Shown here: in pieces, positions 9,997-21,600 of the stretch
Layout of the letters: every line of letters begins with the position of its first letter
Position numbering within the stretch: the first letter of the stretch is position 1
Assembly: GCA_017163975.1 (NCBI GenBank)
Contig: JAFFSR010000218.1
Span: 1,178,001-1,242,000 of the forward strand
Direction: 5' to 3'
Length of the DNA stretch: 64,000 nucleotides
DNA from: Anastatus disparis
Taxonomy: Eukaryota; Arthropoda; Insecta; Hymenoptera; Eupelmidae
Position numbers and translations under genes: made by a program
Notes under the pieces: model-generated
Seen by the model: only the letters and a program-made list of their open reading frames with translations
What the model was told of the DNA's origin: nothing
The model's database searches: none

Positions 9997-12967
9997 GGCA
10001 AGAAATTTTATTAGTACAAAGAATAAATGCTCTATTGACCCTCAATAACTGGCAAAATATAATGATAAAATAATCATAAAAATATGAAAACTTGTTAAAA
10101 TTATAATGTTAATTAAAAAAAAACAGCCGCAACAAAAGAATCATTATAGTCCAGAATCCATTTTTTCTTTTTCAATCAAAAAGTAAACTCAAACCGAAGA
10201 TACAAAGTTATTCCAACTCCAAAAGCTAACCAAACTGTGTGTATAAGTAATCACCATTAAAGTGAGTTTTGTGAAAAGCTTTAGCGAAAACCCAAAGTCT
10301 ATTTTACATAGTAATGTTTACTTTTCGTTTCTCTTTTTTTTTTCATTAGTCTGGCAAAGCTTTTCTCTTTCTATGTGTATACGTATATATGGACGAAAGA
10401 AATCATAACGTTTTATAATCAAGTCTCAGATCCATTCAGTATTACTTTTCAAGCCTTTTGTTAATTTTCATATTTCCATAGTGTTTCTCCTTTGGCTTCG
10501 AATGATTTGCCAATATAAATGATAAATATATAAACAAAGAAAAAACGAAAATTTGGAAGGAAGTTTTTGAATAGTTTGCTTTTCTTCTTGTTTCAGATTG
10601 TTGTATAGCATAGAGAAGTGAGAAAAGAAGAAAGAGCTGCTTTTTGTTCTTTATCATCTCCTTTACAAATCAACCCCCTGCTTTGTCTACCTTCTCGCGG
10701 ACTGAGTAAGTTAATATTCCTTGTATTATTTTATAGCATTAAATTTATATTTCTCTAGTTCTTTACTATACTCTCTGTTGGACTTCCATTTTATTATTAT
10801 TCTCTCTCTTCTTCTTTTTCTTTTATTTTTTTTTCGGATGGAAAATCTTGGGTGTTAATGTCAAGCTGAAGAGAGAGGGAATGATGCTTTGCAATTTTAA
10901 GTAGGTGTAACTTGAGTTACTGAGGAATTTCAAAGTATTTAAAAGTTAAACGAACATTTTCCCTTTTTAGACTTTTCCGCGAGTTTAATGATGATTAAAT
11001 GAGTTTTCACTTTAGGATTTATCAAAGATTAATAATTGTTTTAATTTTATTAAATTTCTTCGAATTGTGCATTTAAAAAGGAATATTTTTTTAATCAAAA
11101 TTTATTTTATGAAATTTCTATTTTTTTTTTTAAATTAAGAATTATATGTATTAGAAATATAGATAATCCTTGATAAAAAGAATACTTATGTTAACTGAAA
11201 AATGAATGAATTTAAGAATGCTTCTGTTAATTAAAACACTAATAATAATATTAATAATAACAGTAATATTAATGATTAGCAATTAAGATACCCATATTTA
11301 CTATCACTTTTGTAGAATCTGAAACATAAAACTTAAAATTACCCCCTTAAAATCTGAAAATAAAGTAAAACTTGAAAACCTGCTTGGAAATATTTAAATT
11401 TAAATAGTACCCAATAAATGCATGACTTTTTTTCAACACCAAATTAACATCTTTTCACCAATACTGATAACAATATCACAATATATAATCAGAAAAGTAT
11501 CAGAATCATATTGCCTTTTTTCTTGTATAGAATTTAAACAACGTCAAGTGTACTTCCCTTTTTTTTGGAAGGTAACAGCATATATACAATTTAAATATAC
11601 CTAAGAAATCACGAATAATAAAACGTATCAAATCCTAACACGATTGAACATTCAACAAGATATATGCTTTCGAGTGTAAGAGATTCTATTGACTTTCATA
11701 CAAAAGCCAACATAAAAAAAAAGAGAGAGAGACAAAAAGAAAAAAAAAGAAAAAAAGAAAACCTTAAGAAAGAAAAACTGAAAAATAAATAATCTTACTA
11801 GCAAAAGAAAACGATTCAAAGCGAAAAAATCCTATATAAAAGTTTCCCTTTTCTCTCTTTTTTTTCTTTTATACTAGTATACGACGATTGTCGTAGTCGT
11901 CACGGGCTGCATTTGAGATTTTGTTCCCCGGCTCTCTTTCGGTGCCGGCGCACTATAGAGAGCCTTCTCTTCTATATTATCATATCTCGCTCCATTGGAG
12001 CAAGGCTTTTGGGCTCCCTTAGGAGTTATCGCGTATTTGCAATTCGCGATGAGCTGAATTTTACGCAAGCAGCTTGCTTCTGCTCGATAGAACAATTTCT
12101 ACTTCTCGTCTCTTTCTAGCTTTCTCTCTCTCTTTTTTTTTGCATTTGTCTATTTTCGACTAGATTTTTTTTGCGAGAAAAAAAAGAGTGAAATTGGGTT
12201 GGATATATGGTTATGATCGAGGGCGTGTAATCAAAGGAATTGATGCTGGTTTAATTGAGATTCTATTCATGTGTGTATATGTGACGTGTTGTTTTTGAAA
12301 TTTTGGTTTGATATTTTAAAAATTCTTTATTTTTCAACAAGACATTATTTTTTATCAATTGTTGCATTATGCTATATAAATAATACATAGCTTGTGCGGA
12401 CTTTAATCTCATCTTTTGCAGTAATAATATTGCATATTTAACAAATAATAAACATTGCAAGCTTTATATTTATAGAGATTTATTTTAAGTTTACTTATCC
12501 GATAAATTCTGTAAATATTCAATTGAAATCGTTCGGATTGAAACAGCTACGTGGATTCGGATAAAATTAATTCAAACAATAATTTCTCAATAATCAAAGA
12601 ATAATATCAAGTTTATTCTCGACCAACACGTCTGTATTTTATTAATTGCGTAAAAGGCTTATTTGCAGTATGTCTTTGAAGTTATATACATTATTATGAG
12701 TATGAAAAAGAACTCGCATAAAAATAAAATTTGAATCTCTAAAACAAACTTTTACCACTTTCTTCAAAACATTCCTAAAAATAATCCAAATGATTAAATA
12801 TCAACGCATTGGATAGCCATCCCCCAACTCCAGAATAAGAAGAAAAAAAGAAATAAACAAATGACTCTAGTGCAAGCTCACCGACCATTAAAAGAATCAT
12901 CCGATCGAACTTTCTCTCATTCAGCCATCTCCCCGGCCATTCGTGTGCCAAAGGTTTTTGGGACCAT

Positions 12968-12970
<3 letters not shown>

Positions 12971-12998
<28 letters not shown>
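12971..12998 (+). repeat. (GA)n microsatellite
   Basis: This is an uninterrupted GA run of about 14 units, followed by AAGATCACC. On the opposite strand it is a pyrimidine tract. Confidence 0.95.
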
Positions 12999-13002
<4 letters not shown>

Positions 13003-13675
13003 TCACCTTTTGTAAATAGGTAAGCATAAATCCAAAGGCTTGTATGTATTCGCTGCTCTCCAAGGGTTAGTTTATACGTGTATATATATACATATATAGA
13101 AACGTGTTTCCTGCGTTACTGGTACAACTACCGGTCATTTTGTTAATGAACTCCCAATGGTACTTGCAATGGGCTCGTTTCGCTTAGAATACGGAATGCA
13201 GATATATGAGTGCCGAGAGCAAGAGAAAAGGCTGTTACAGGAAAAAAAAAAGGAAAAAAAAATGATTGCAGATGTTTCCAGTGGCGCAGTGTAGTTTGTT
13301 TACTTTTGTTTTAGTTATGCCTAAATGGACGTGATGGGAAAACTAGGCGTGGATTACGTTTTGTGATGATGAAAGGATAAAAAAAAAAAGAAAAGAAAAG
13401 TATTCTGATATCGTATGATGCGTGGAGTTTTATGAAGAGATGTATGGATTTTGATGTTAGTTGTGATTAAAAGTCTGTTTATTTTGTGAATTTCTAGCAG
13501 AAACATTACATGCGCAAAATACCAGTTTGACCAGTGTAATATTTTATAGTTTGTTACATTCAAATAATTTTTAAGAAATAAGTTTTTGATTTTGGTATTA
13601 ACCAATTAAAAATTAATATTGAATAAAAAAAATAGTAAATTTATTTTGTCTTTATAATTTATTTATTTTTTCATT

Positions 13676-13863
13676 TTATTTAACGTCGTTATATTTATGC
13701 CATCATTACGATGCTAATTAACGACGGAAGTTTTCTGCGTGTTTGTAAACGAAGCACATATAACGTGCAGTGGTGCTTGTATTAATCGGCCGAGAGCGGG
13801 ATTCGAACTCGGGTCCTCGAGATTACGATCCATCGTTCTACAGACTGAGCCACTGAAGACCTC
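13676..13863 (-). mobile_element. tRNA-derived SINE, copy 2
   Basis: This is a full-length member in reverse orientation. The tail TTATTTAACGTCGTTATATT is at 13676-13695, the inverted B box GGGATTCGAACTC at 13798-13810, and the inverted A-box region CTACAGACTGAGCCAC at about 13838-13853. The 3' stem has the variant pair CGTCGTT with AACGACG. Both sides differ from copy 1 but still pair. An antisense ORF across this copy is the repeat, not a gene. Confidence 0.92.
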
Positions 13864-14310
13864 TTCACGTTTATTAGTAAGAGCTATTTTATTAATCAAC
13901 TATTAAATGAAGCCAAGTGTCAAAAAGATTGTAGAGTGTTTTTTAAAAAATATATCAATTTTTAATATTTTCTGTGCATTTTTTTTGGTGTATAAACAAT
14001 GAATTTGACTTTATTATAGTATGTCATTCTTTAAAAAGATTTTAAATATATGGAAAAATTAATTAATGAAAATATTATTGATTACATTTGATTTGTATCA
14101 TTTGTGGGTTAATTATAGTCTAAATTAAACAAATCGCACGAACATGTCGGTTACACATCACATTTAAAAAAAAAAGAAGGACAAGAAAAAATTAAAAAAA
14201 TGTAAGAAAGAAAAAAGGTGGAAAAACCATACTCGCAAGCTCTCCAAAGTAGCTGCACTCTCAGCTAAAAGCCTCCGTTAAAGTAGCGATTTTCGGCAAA
14301 CCACCGAAAG

Positions 14311-14357
14311 AAGTAAGTAAAGCAAGTAAGCAAGTAAGCAAGCAAGTAAACAAGTAA
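14311..14357 (+). repeat. Tandem AAGTAAGC-like repeat
   Basis: Six irregular copies of AAGTAAGY/CAAGTAAR lie in 47 bases. Each contains GTAAG or GTAAA preceded by A, so each resembles a 5' splice site (complement of the U1 snRNA 5' end). The resemblance is directly visible, but any effect on U1 binding is inference. Confidence 0.7.
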
Positions 14358-14620
14358 AAAATAAAGTAAAAAAAAACGAACAACAAAACAAAAGAAATGT
14401 CTACGACAGAGATGGAAAAATAAAGCGATGTCGTCTACGAGTGTCGTTGATTGGTTGGAAAAATACGTATGTGTATTTACTCGAGAGGTAAAAAAAAAAG
14501 TAGTTACATACATATATACAGAAACGAACTAGAAGTTATCCCTAGAAAGGTAAGAATCTCACGGCTCGGCTAACTTTTCCTTCTTGTTATTTTTTTTTAT
14601 TTTTCTTTTTTTTTTACCAG

Positions 14621-14646
14621 AGAGAAATATCGTGAACGATTCTAAG
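14621..14646 (+). other. Candidate 26-nt microexon
   Basis: A very long pyrimidine tract (about 14585-14616) ends ACCAG at 14616-14620. The following 26 bases, AGAGAAATATCG to TCTAAG, end immediately before GTAACT, a plausible donor. One reading frame is open across the segment (after two bases: R N I V N D S K), and the other two contain stops. It is on the same strand as the ratchet sites. Insect neuronal genes do use microexons, but short AG...GT pairs are common by chance, so this is only a candidate. Confidence 0.22.
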
Positions 14647-15127
14647 GTAACTTATGAACCCTGCTAGTTCCAGATATCTATCTTTCTCTTTCGTTTTCTC
14701 TCTTTCTTTCTTAAAACCTTTACTTCTGCCTCTACCTTTCTAGTGATTGCCTTTTGTTACGGTTGAATGGTTAACGCTCTTTTGGACCATCGCGCAAGTC
14801 TCTTTTACTCTATAACCTTTCAATCTTTTTTTTTCTGCTCTTTTTTTTTTATTAGCTTTGCTTGGCTTTTTTTCTCGATTTACCGATATACAAACATTCG
14901 TCGGTCTTACTGTACTCGGGTATTTTCTACTGGAGATGAAGGAAGACGTTTTACTTGTATATCGAGCTGGTTTTATGTAAAACATGCATGACGAATTTGA
15001 TCTTTAGATGATAATCAGAAGTCAAATTTTCTTGATATTTTATAGGAGCTTTGTGCAATCTAGAAAATGAACGTGAATTTAAAAATAAATTTATGTTAAT
15101 TAACAATGAGTAAATGTTTGTTGAAGG

Positions 15128-15148
15128 TTTGTTTGTTTGTTTGTTTGT
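15128..15148 (+). repeat. (GTTT)n microsatellite
   Basis: Five GTTT units follow GAAG and precede GTAATCTCG. Confidence 0.9.
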
Positions 15149-18100
15149 AATCTCGAAAGCTAAATTAGTGGAATTCCATTACTTAACAGCGCGCATTGTT
15201 CTATTACAAATTAGTTTACAGATGCCATTTTAAATAATGGAATAAATACTGTTGCCTTATTATTTTATTAAATAAAAAACATTTTTCTATTTAGGATAAT
15301 ATATTTGTGTTACGGTATTATTTTATGAATATTTTAATTTACCAATTATACTTAAGGCGCTTAACTCAATTTTAGTTATAAGGTCATTTTGAATAGTCGT
15401 ATATTTTTCGTTTAAAACCACATTCACATCGCTAGAAAATCAACCCTAATCTGTCCAAATATGCTAAATTAACATGTGAATTAATTTTGACCATATTATG
15501 GCCAATATTTTGTTAACTGTGAAACTATATATAAAATTAAAAAAATTTCTCTATTAATAAAGTCACATCCCTTGAACCCAATTTACTCTTTGTTAACACT
15601 TGGCCAAAACAATATCACGTATAAGTATGCTTGTTATAATACATGCCGATCATATTCTTCTTGCACCATCTGTCATCTAATCATATCATGTTTTTGTAGC
15701 GGTGCACATCTAATCGAAAATCGAATAGATCGATGATACATGATTTCTTAATTCTTTGTTTAATTTCAAGAATAATTTATCAATTGAATTAGTAAATATT
15801 TTTACTGTTTCGATTCGTAATGAAAATTGTAACGAATTTTATGTATACTAAGAATCTCAATTATTTTCATTAACTTTTAGTTAAGAATTATATTATGTAC
15901 TATTAAATAATGGAATTCAGCTAGTTCAATTCTAGAGTATAAGAATTTTCGAACAATTCAACAAAATAAATTAACTTTACCAAATAAAGAAGTTTATAAA
16001 CAATTGAAAACATGAAAAATAAATAAAATTATAAATTATAAATGCGATTGTCCGCTCTCTTGCTTCAATAAATAAATTCACTTTAGTGCCCTACATAATG
16101 CTTACAAATACGAGTGAGAATAATAAAAAGTGATTCGTTAAATGAACTCACTAATACAGGTAGAAAACGTGTAAATAAATCAGTCAATTAGATCATCAAT
16201 GTATTGTTTATTTAAACTCGAGCAAAGCTAAGATTTCGTAATGGATAAGAGAAAAAATTAAATTATTTTTAATAACAATTGCATTATAATCTTTACTTTT
16301 TTATAATTAACTTTTGTCGAGAGGAGCATTATTATATTATGTATTTCAAATGAAAGTTTTTCACAATTATAAAGCCAGAGTTTTTTCCAAATAATTAGTT
16401 TTCTTATCGTCAATGTACGTAAATATCAAATAAAAGAGCAAGTTATGACGCACTAATTAAGTAATAACTACATTACATTATCTTCAAACTTCTTATACCC
16501 ACTTTGTATCTTTTTTTTTCATAACGATCATATTCTTTCTTCCTTTCTTCATTTTTTATTTTTACTTTCTTACTCCACTTGTAACCGCACACAACTAGAG
16601 CGTCCTCCTTTTTTTTCTTCCTTTTTATTAAATTCCATCCCTTTTACAGAGCGTCTCCAACTTTTCCGTCTCTTACTTCCGGACACATACACCCATACAC
16701 ACACATATATACAAGTAAACTGGTTCTTCATCGTTTGTCGAGGTAGACAAGTATATTGTATTAAAAAAAAGAAGAAGAAGAAGAAGAAAAAGAGAAAATA
16801 AAGGAAAAAAGAAAGAAAGGACGAACAACTTCTTTGCGAAACTGACCGTAGCTGAGTAGGCAACGGACGATTACGTCTCTTTTCTTCTCTCTATTTTTGC
16901 TTTAGAACGGATGCGCCCTCCCAGCAGTAGTAGTAGTAGGTAAAAAAGAACTTCAAGGTTTGAAAAGCAACTGAGGGGATATATGCCAGAAAAAGAGAGA
17001 AAGAGAGAGAGAAAACTCGATAAATGAAAATCGCTTTTCACTGTGGGTTAACTCTTCTTCTCTTTTTTTTATTGGCTATTTTTTCGTTTATATACGTGTA
17101 TTTAATTGGATTTCGAAGATTTTTTTTTTCAATTGTAAGTGTCGATCTTTTCGACGAAAGTTTTGTGAACGTGATGTTAAAACGACTTTTTTTTTATTTT
17201 CAGAAGAAAAATTCAAAAATGAAACTCTGATCCTTGTTCAAAGTTAAAAATTGAGTTTGGATGTAATTTTTTGAAATTTCTGGAAAAATTCCTTAAAAAT
17301 TTTTTTTTTTTCAAATCCTTTTTTAACACGTATAAATAAATTGAAGTCAATTTTCGTAAGTTAATGTAATACCAACATTAGTCAAGTCAAGTAAAACTTA
17401 ACGAGGTTATATGAAACGTTGTTAATTTTGCTGGAAAACGTAATTGTAACAAATTTAACGCTATACGGAAACTAAAACTTTTGCCCTATACCTTATAACA
17501 TTGCGGGAGAAACGAGTTCAAATGATATCAAATATGTGCACTAAAAGTTGCTGCTGCCACTGTATACGTGTGTATATGTGTCCTGACGTACAAGCCAAGG
17601 TGTGTGAGAAAACCGACCAATCAGATAACAAGTTCTACTTTTAACGTTATGCCTCGGCACAACTTTGATTAAACAATTACGAGAGAGTCTCGTATTATAA
17701 AACAAATGATAAAAAAGAAGAACGAATAAGAAGGGAAAGAATAAAATAATGTTTATGTGCATATGAAAAAAAGTAACAAGAAGTGGATTGTAAAGGTACA
17801 AAAATTTAATGAAAATTATAACCATTGAAAAAGATTGTTGTGCCAAGCAAAATAATAGAAAGTCTTTTGCTTCAAGATAAACTCCTCGAGGATGCCCTAC
17901 CAACAATAAATACAAAAATAAAGTTTTCGAAGCAATTGAGGATACAGGGAATGAGAAGTGAAAACTTAATGAAATAAAAATAAAATTTATTGAATAAGCC
18001 GAGAATAACTTTAAAATGTAGCGCACAATAGGATCGGTGGAAATAAAAGTGAAAAAGAAAGGAAATTTTTACCTATATGGAAATAGATTTTTAATTTATA

Positions 18101-18464
18101 TTTCATCGCTTTATTAATGACGAAAATATATTTAGCTCGATGAAAACGCGGAAAGTGCTTTAAAAATTAGAGCAAATGATCGAACAATGCTAATTTTTTT
18201 TCTTTCAAATTTAATGCATTTATTTTTCAAGACTTGGAGATTTTTATTTGAAATGAAAATTAAACGAGCGTTAATAAGTTTAATATATTATTTAATTTAA
18301 TTTTTTTCTCATTTAAAGAACTAATATATATAGTTAATTTATAAGTTATACATAATTTATATATAGAATAATTTTATAACTATAATTTTATATACAAAGT
18401 TAATATGTGAAATGTCCATAAACGATTTATAGACATACATATACAATATAAATAAAATAAGTTT

Positions 18465-18668
18465 GAGGTCGTCGGTGGCTCATTCGGTAGAGCGATGGAT
18501 TCGTAATCTCGAGGTTCTCAGATCGAATCCCGCTCTCGGCCGATTTATACAAGCACCACTGTATTTGTTACATGTGCTTTGTTCACTAACACATTGACGA
18601 TCTCCGTCGCTCATTAGCATCGTAATGATAGCATAAATACAGCGACGTTAAATAAAATAAAATAAATT
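18465..18668 (+). mobile_element. tRNA-derived SINE, copy 3
   Basis: This is a full-length copy with head GAGGTCGTCGGTGGCTCATT, anticodon-like TTCGTAA, B box AGATCGAATCCC (one change in the core) and body CAAGCACCACTG. The tail is the longest in the set, TTAAATAAAATAAAATAAA, a short A-rich pentamer repeat consistent with reverse-transcription-linked tail growth. The same AATAAAATAA also lies just upstream at 18451-18460, a possible target-site duplication merged with the tail. Confidence 0.92.
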
Positions 18669-21600
18669 CTCAACAATTTCAAAAAAATCTCTAAACCATT
18701 TTTTTACTATTTTAATCAATTTTCATATATTTTATACTAAAAACTATAAAAGTTGGTTCGGTTTTTATTTACGTGATTGTTTTAGCGATGTCCTACATTA
18801 AGATTTTTCTTGCGAGGTCAAATGGTCATGTATTTTAAGTTAAGTTTATTTATAATAAGAGTAGGTTCATTGAATTATTGAATTTTCATTTTCGCAGAAA
18901 ATTATAAAAAGAAAGATCCTTTTTAATCATTAACACCTGTACTTACATATTATAATATTGTAAATCCATTGTAAAACACAATATTGTTTTAATTAAATTC
19001 TGACTAAAGCAATGTTTTAATGATTCTCTGTTAATACAAAAGTTAGATTGCAATAAAATTCAATAGAATAAACAGTGAGCGGAGAGTTTGTTATATTAAT
19101 TATAAATTTTCGTGTGCGTTAAATAACGAAATAAAAAGAGAAAATTTTGCTTTCATCATTTTACATGTTTGACATTTTGTTTATAATGTTATGTTTAATA
19201 ATATAATTGATTATGGAACTGCAATTGTAACTTGCGTAATAATAAAGTTTTAAGTTATTCTTGGAAACGAAAATGTATTTTCCACATTTTCATTTAATTA
19301 CTGATTTTCTATTGAAGTTCGTTTACAATAATTAATTGTTCTTTGCACAATTGATATATTAAAATATTTTTGTTATTGATGATAAAAGTTCGATATTTAT
19401 TGAAAAAATTTTTAGGTCAAATTGTTTTTATCAAATTTATTATTCACAAAATTTAATTTTAGAAAGAAAAAAGATTTTGGTCATGTTAACGTTAATTGGA
19501 ATAATAATAAGAAATTTGGAAACTGTTATGTCAGTATTTTACATGCTCTTAATATTAATATCTTCAAGTGGTACAGCAATTAAATTTATTTACTAAAACA
19601 TTCGATCATAATTTTTCGTAATCTAATTAGTAGACAGCCATTAAATATTAGTAACCGGCTATAATAATACGCATAAAGAATTAACAATCCAAGGGAACAA
19701 AGGGAAAACAAGAAGGAGAAAAAAAGAAGGAGACAGGAATAAGACCGTAAAAGCATCGTGGGATGCCGTAAAACCGCGAGACCGCGACCCTCACGATATG
19801 AACTGCCCTTGCATTAAAGTGCATAGCAAGTAGTAGTAGCAAGTATAGAGAAAGATAAAAGAGAGGGAAAAAGAATAACCAGAACGAGATACAAAAGCAA
19901 AGGAAAAAGACGGTCGCGAGAGCATTAGACAAGGGTTGGAGTGCGGGAAAAAAAATGGTGAAAGCAAGGGAACAAGAGAATAATGAGAGAGGGAAAGAAA
20001 TGAAAAGAACAAAATGAAAAAAAGAGGAGATTAGGTGAGAGGAGGATGGTTCGGAGGCTCTTTTTTTTATATATGTAGCGTAATGAAATGAAAGTATGGG
20101 TGTACGAGCTTCGCGAGTACTGAATTGTTCTACGTTTTGTTTGCAGCTTCTTTCTGCGTTTCTTTCCTCCTTTTTTTTTATTCTTTTATTTTGTCTCTCT
20201 CTCGTTCTTTTTTTTTCAAAGTTTTTATTTACATACGGTTTAATTTAACTCAGAGTGGTCCACAGCTTGTTGCTTTGGGTTTATTTTCAATTGTGTATAT
20301 ACCAAAGGCTTTATGGTATGGTACTTCGGGATGGTTTATGGCTTGTTCTTCTTCTTTTACTTTATATTTTTTTTTATTTCATTTTATAAGGTTAGGTTTG
20401 TTTTTGTACATATGAACATATATTAATGCACATAACGCGGAAAAGTTATATGAATGCGGGAGGGCTTGGAAGCTTTTGATTTACTTGGCTGGAGATTAAG
20501 ATTGTGATTTCAGAATGTAAATTCTTGTTTTTATTTAGTTGGTTTTGAGTTAATTGTTGGTGTTATTAATTATCCTGCGCTTAAAATATATTTCTGTTTA
20601 TATTTTTATACTTCAAACGAGCTTATTTATTGGGATTACGTGAATGAATTTGTTAGATCGTAATTATGAATGGAAAATTTTAAATACGGACTTTAGGTGT
20701 AGTATTAGTGTTAAAAATTATCAGTATACTACAATCACATAATTTTTTATTATTTTATTCTTTTACTCATCAAAATATTGTATTTAAGTATTGAATTTAT
20801 TTATGTACAGTATAATAATATAAAGTGTTATCAGTTGCATTTGAACATAACCCCAAATTTTTACTTAATTATGGATATTTTCAAATTGGTTTAAAAATTT
20901 TTTATTTTATGTAATAAAGAATTATTGAGAAGTTAAAATTTTAAACTTTTGCAGTTAAAGTGAATATGATGAGGAAAAAGAGTTCTTTCCTCTACAACTC
21001 TTTTCGAGACCTTATTGAGGGAGCATACTGTATTGAAAACGATAATAAAAATTTTTCTCTAAAAAGGTATTAATTTTTCTAACGTTAATAAATAGTATCA
21101 GACTGTTATAAAAAAATGACTTTTCCAATAATTCCAAAGATTTCTCTCTTTGAACTAAACAATTTTCAAAACCTCATATCTATAAATTTTCATGATAAAA
21201 GAGGTACTTCTCATAATTTAAGCCATTTTAACTAGTGAAAGCACTTCCCGCTGCTTATATAGTAAACTGTTTTTCCTCTTGACTTCCTCCTTGTGGCTTT
21301 GAGAAAACAAAAAAAAAATGAAAACAAAACTTAAAGTACCACCCGCTGGCTGCAGAATTCTAACGACAGAAAACTCTCTACGCTGCTGCCGCATTAAAAA
21401 CTCATAAAAAAAGAGCGAATAAAGAAAAAAAAAAGGTAAAACATTGCACGAGTCAGTTGTGCTAAAAAGGAAAAGACATAACCCAATGTGTCGGTTACGC
21501 ATCAAACGATTTCTCTCACTCGCATAAACTTAACCGCAAAGAGAGAATTTCCCTATACGTTAACTCGACACTTTGCTACTCTTTACCTAAAACTATTCTT

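Larger units (their letters stand above)
6599..13675. other. AT-rich noncoding stretch
   Basis: No gene is supported. GC-richer patches occur at 9000-9420 and 11880-12110. The latter reads open on both strands for about 70 codons, but neither protein has family features. Long A and T runs lie at 9444-9466 and 9533-9547. Purine tracts lie at 11718-11790, and a GA microsatellite sits at 12971-12998. Region 12900-13270 has mixed CpG-containing simple sequence. Nothing else stands out. Confidence 0.55.
13864..18464. other. AT-rich noncoding stretch
   Basis: It contains the GTAAGC-rich tandem repeat and the microexon candidate listed separately, a (GTTT)n run at 15128-15148, an (AAG)n run at 16771-16789 and T-rich tracts at 17050-17200. 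A 161-codon open frame on the minus strand at 17541-18026 starts at GTG. It reads as phenylalanine/leucine-rich sequence complementary to purine-rich DNA, so I do not call it a gene. Confidence 0.55.

Noticed and set aside
11874..12119. Overlapping ORFs on both strands in a GC-richer patch
   Set aside because: Both strands are equally open and neither has family features. This is a base-composition effect.
13000..13025. AATAG/GTAAGC as a ratchet site
   Set aside because: It is preceded by a GA microsatellite, not a pyrimidine tract.
13714..13899. ORF with apparent conserved sequence
   Set aside because: It lies inside SINE copy 2. The similarity to other loci is the repeat.
17541..18026. 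161-codon minus-strand ORF
   Set aside because: It is the longest frame in the window but starts at GTG, reads as F/L/I/S-rich sequence opposite purine-rich DNA and shows no domain.
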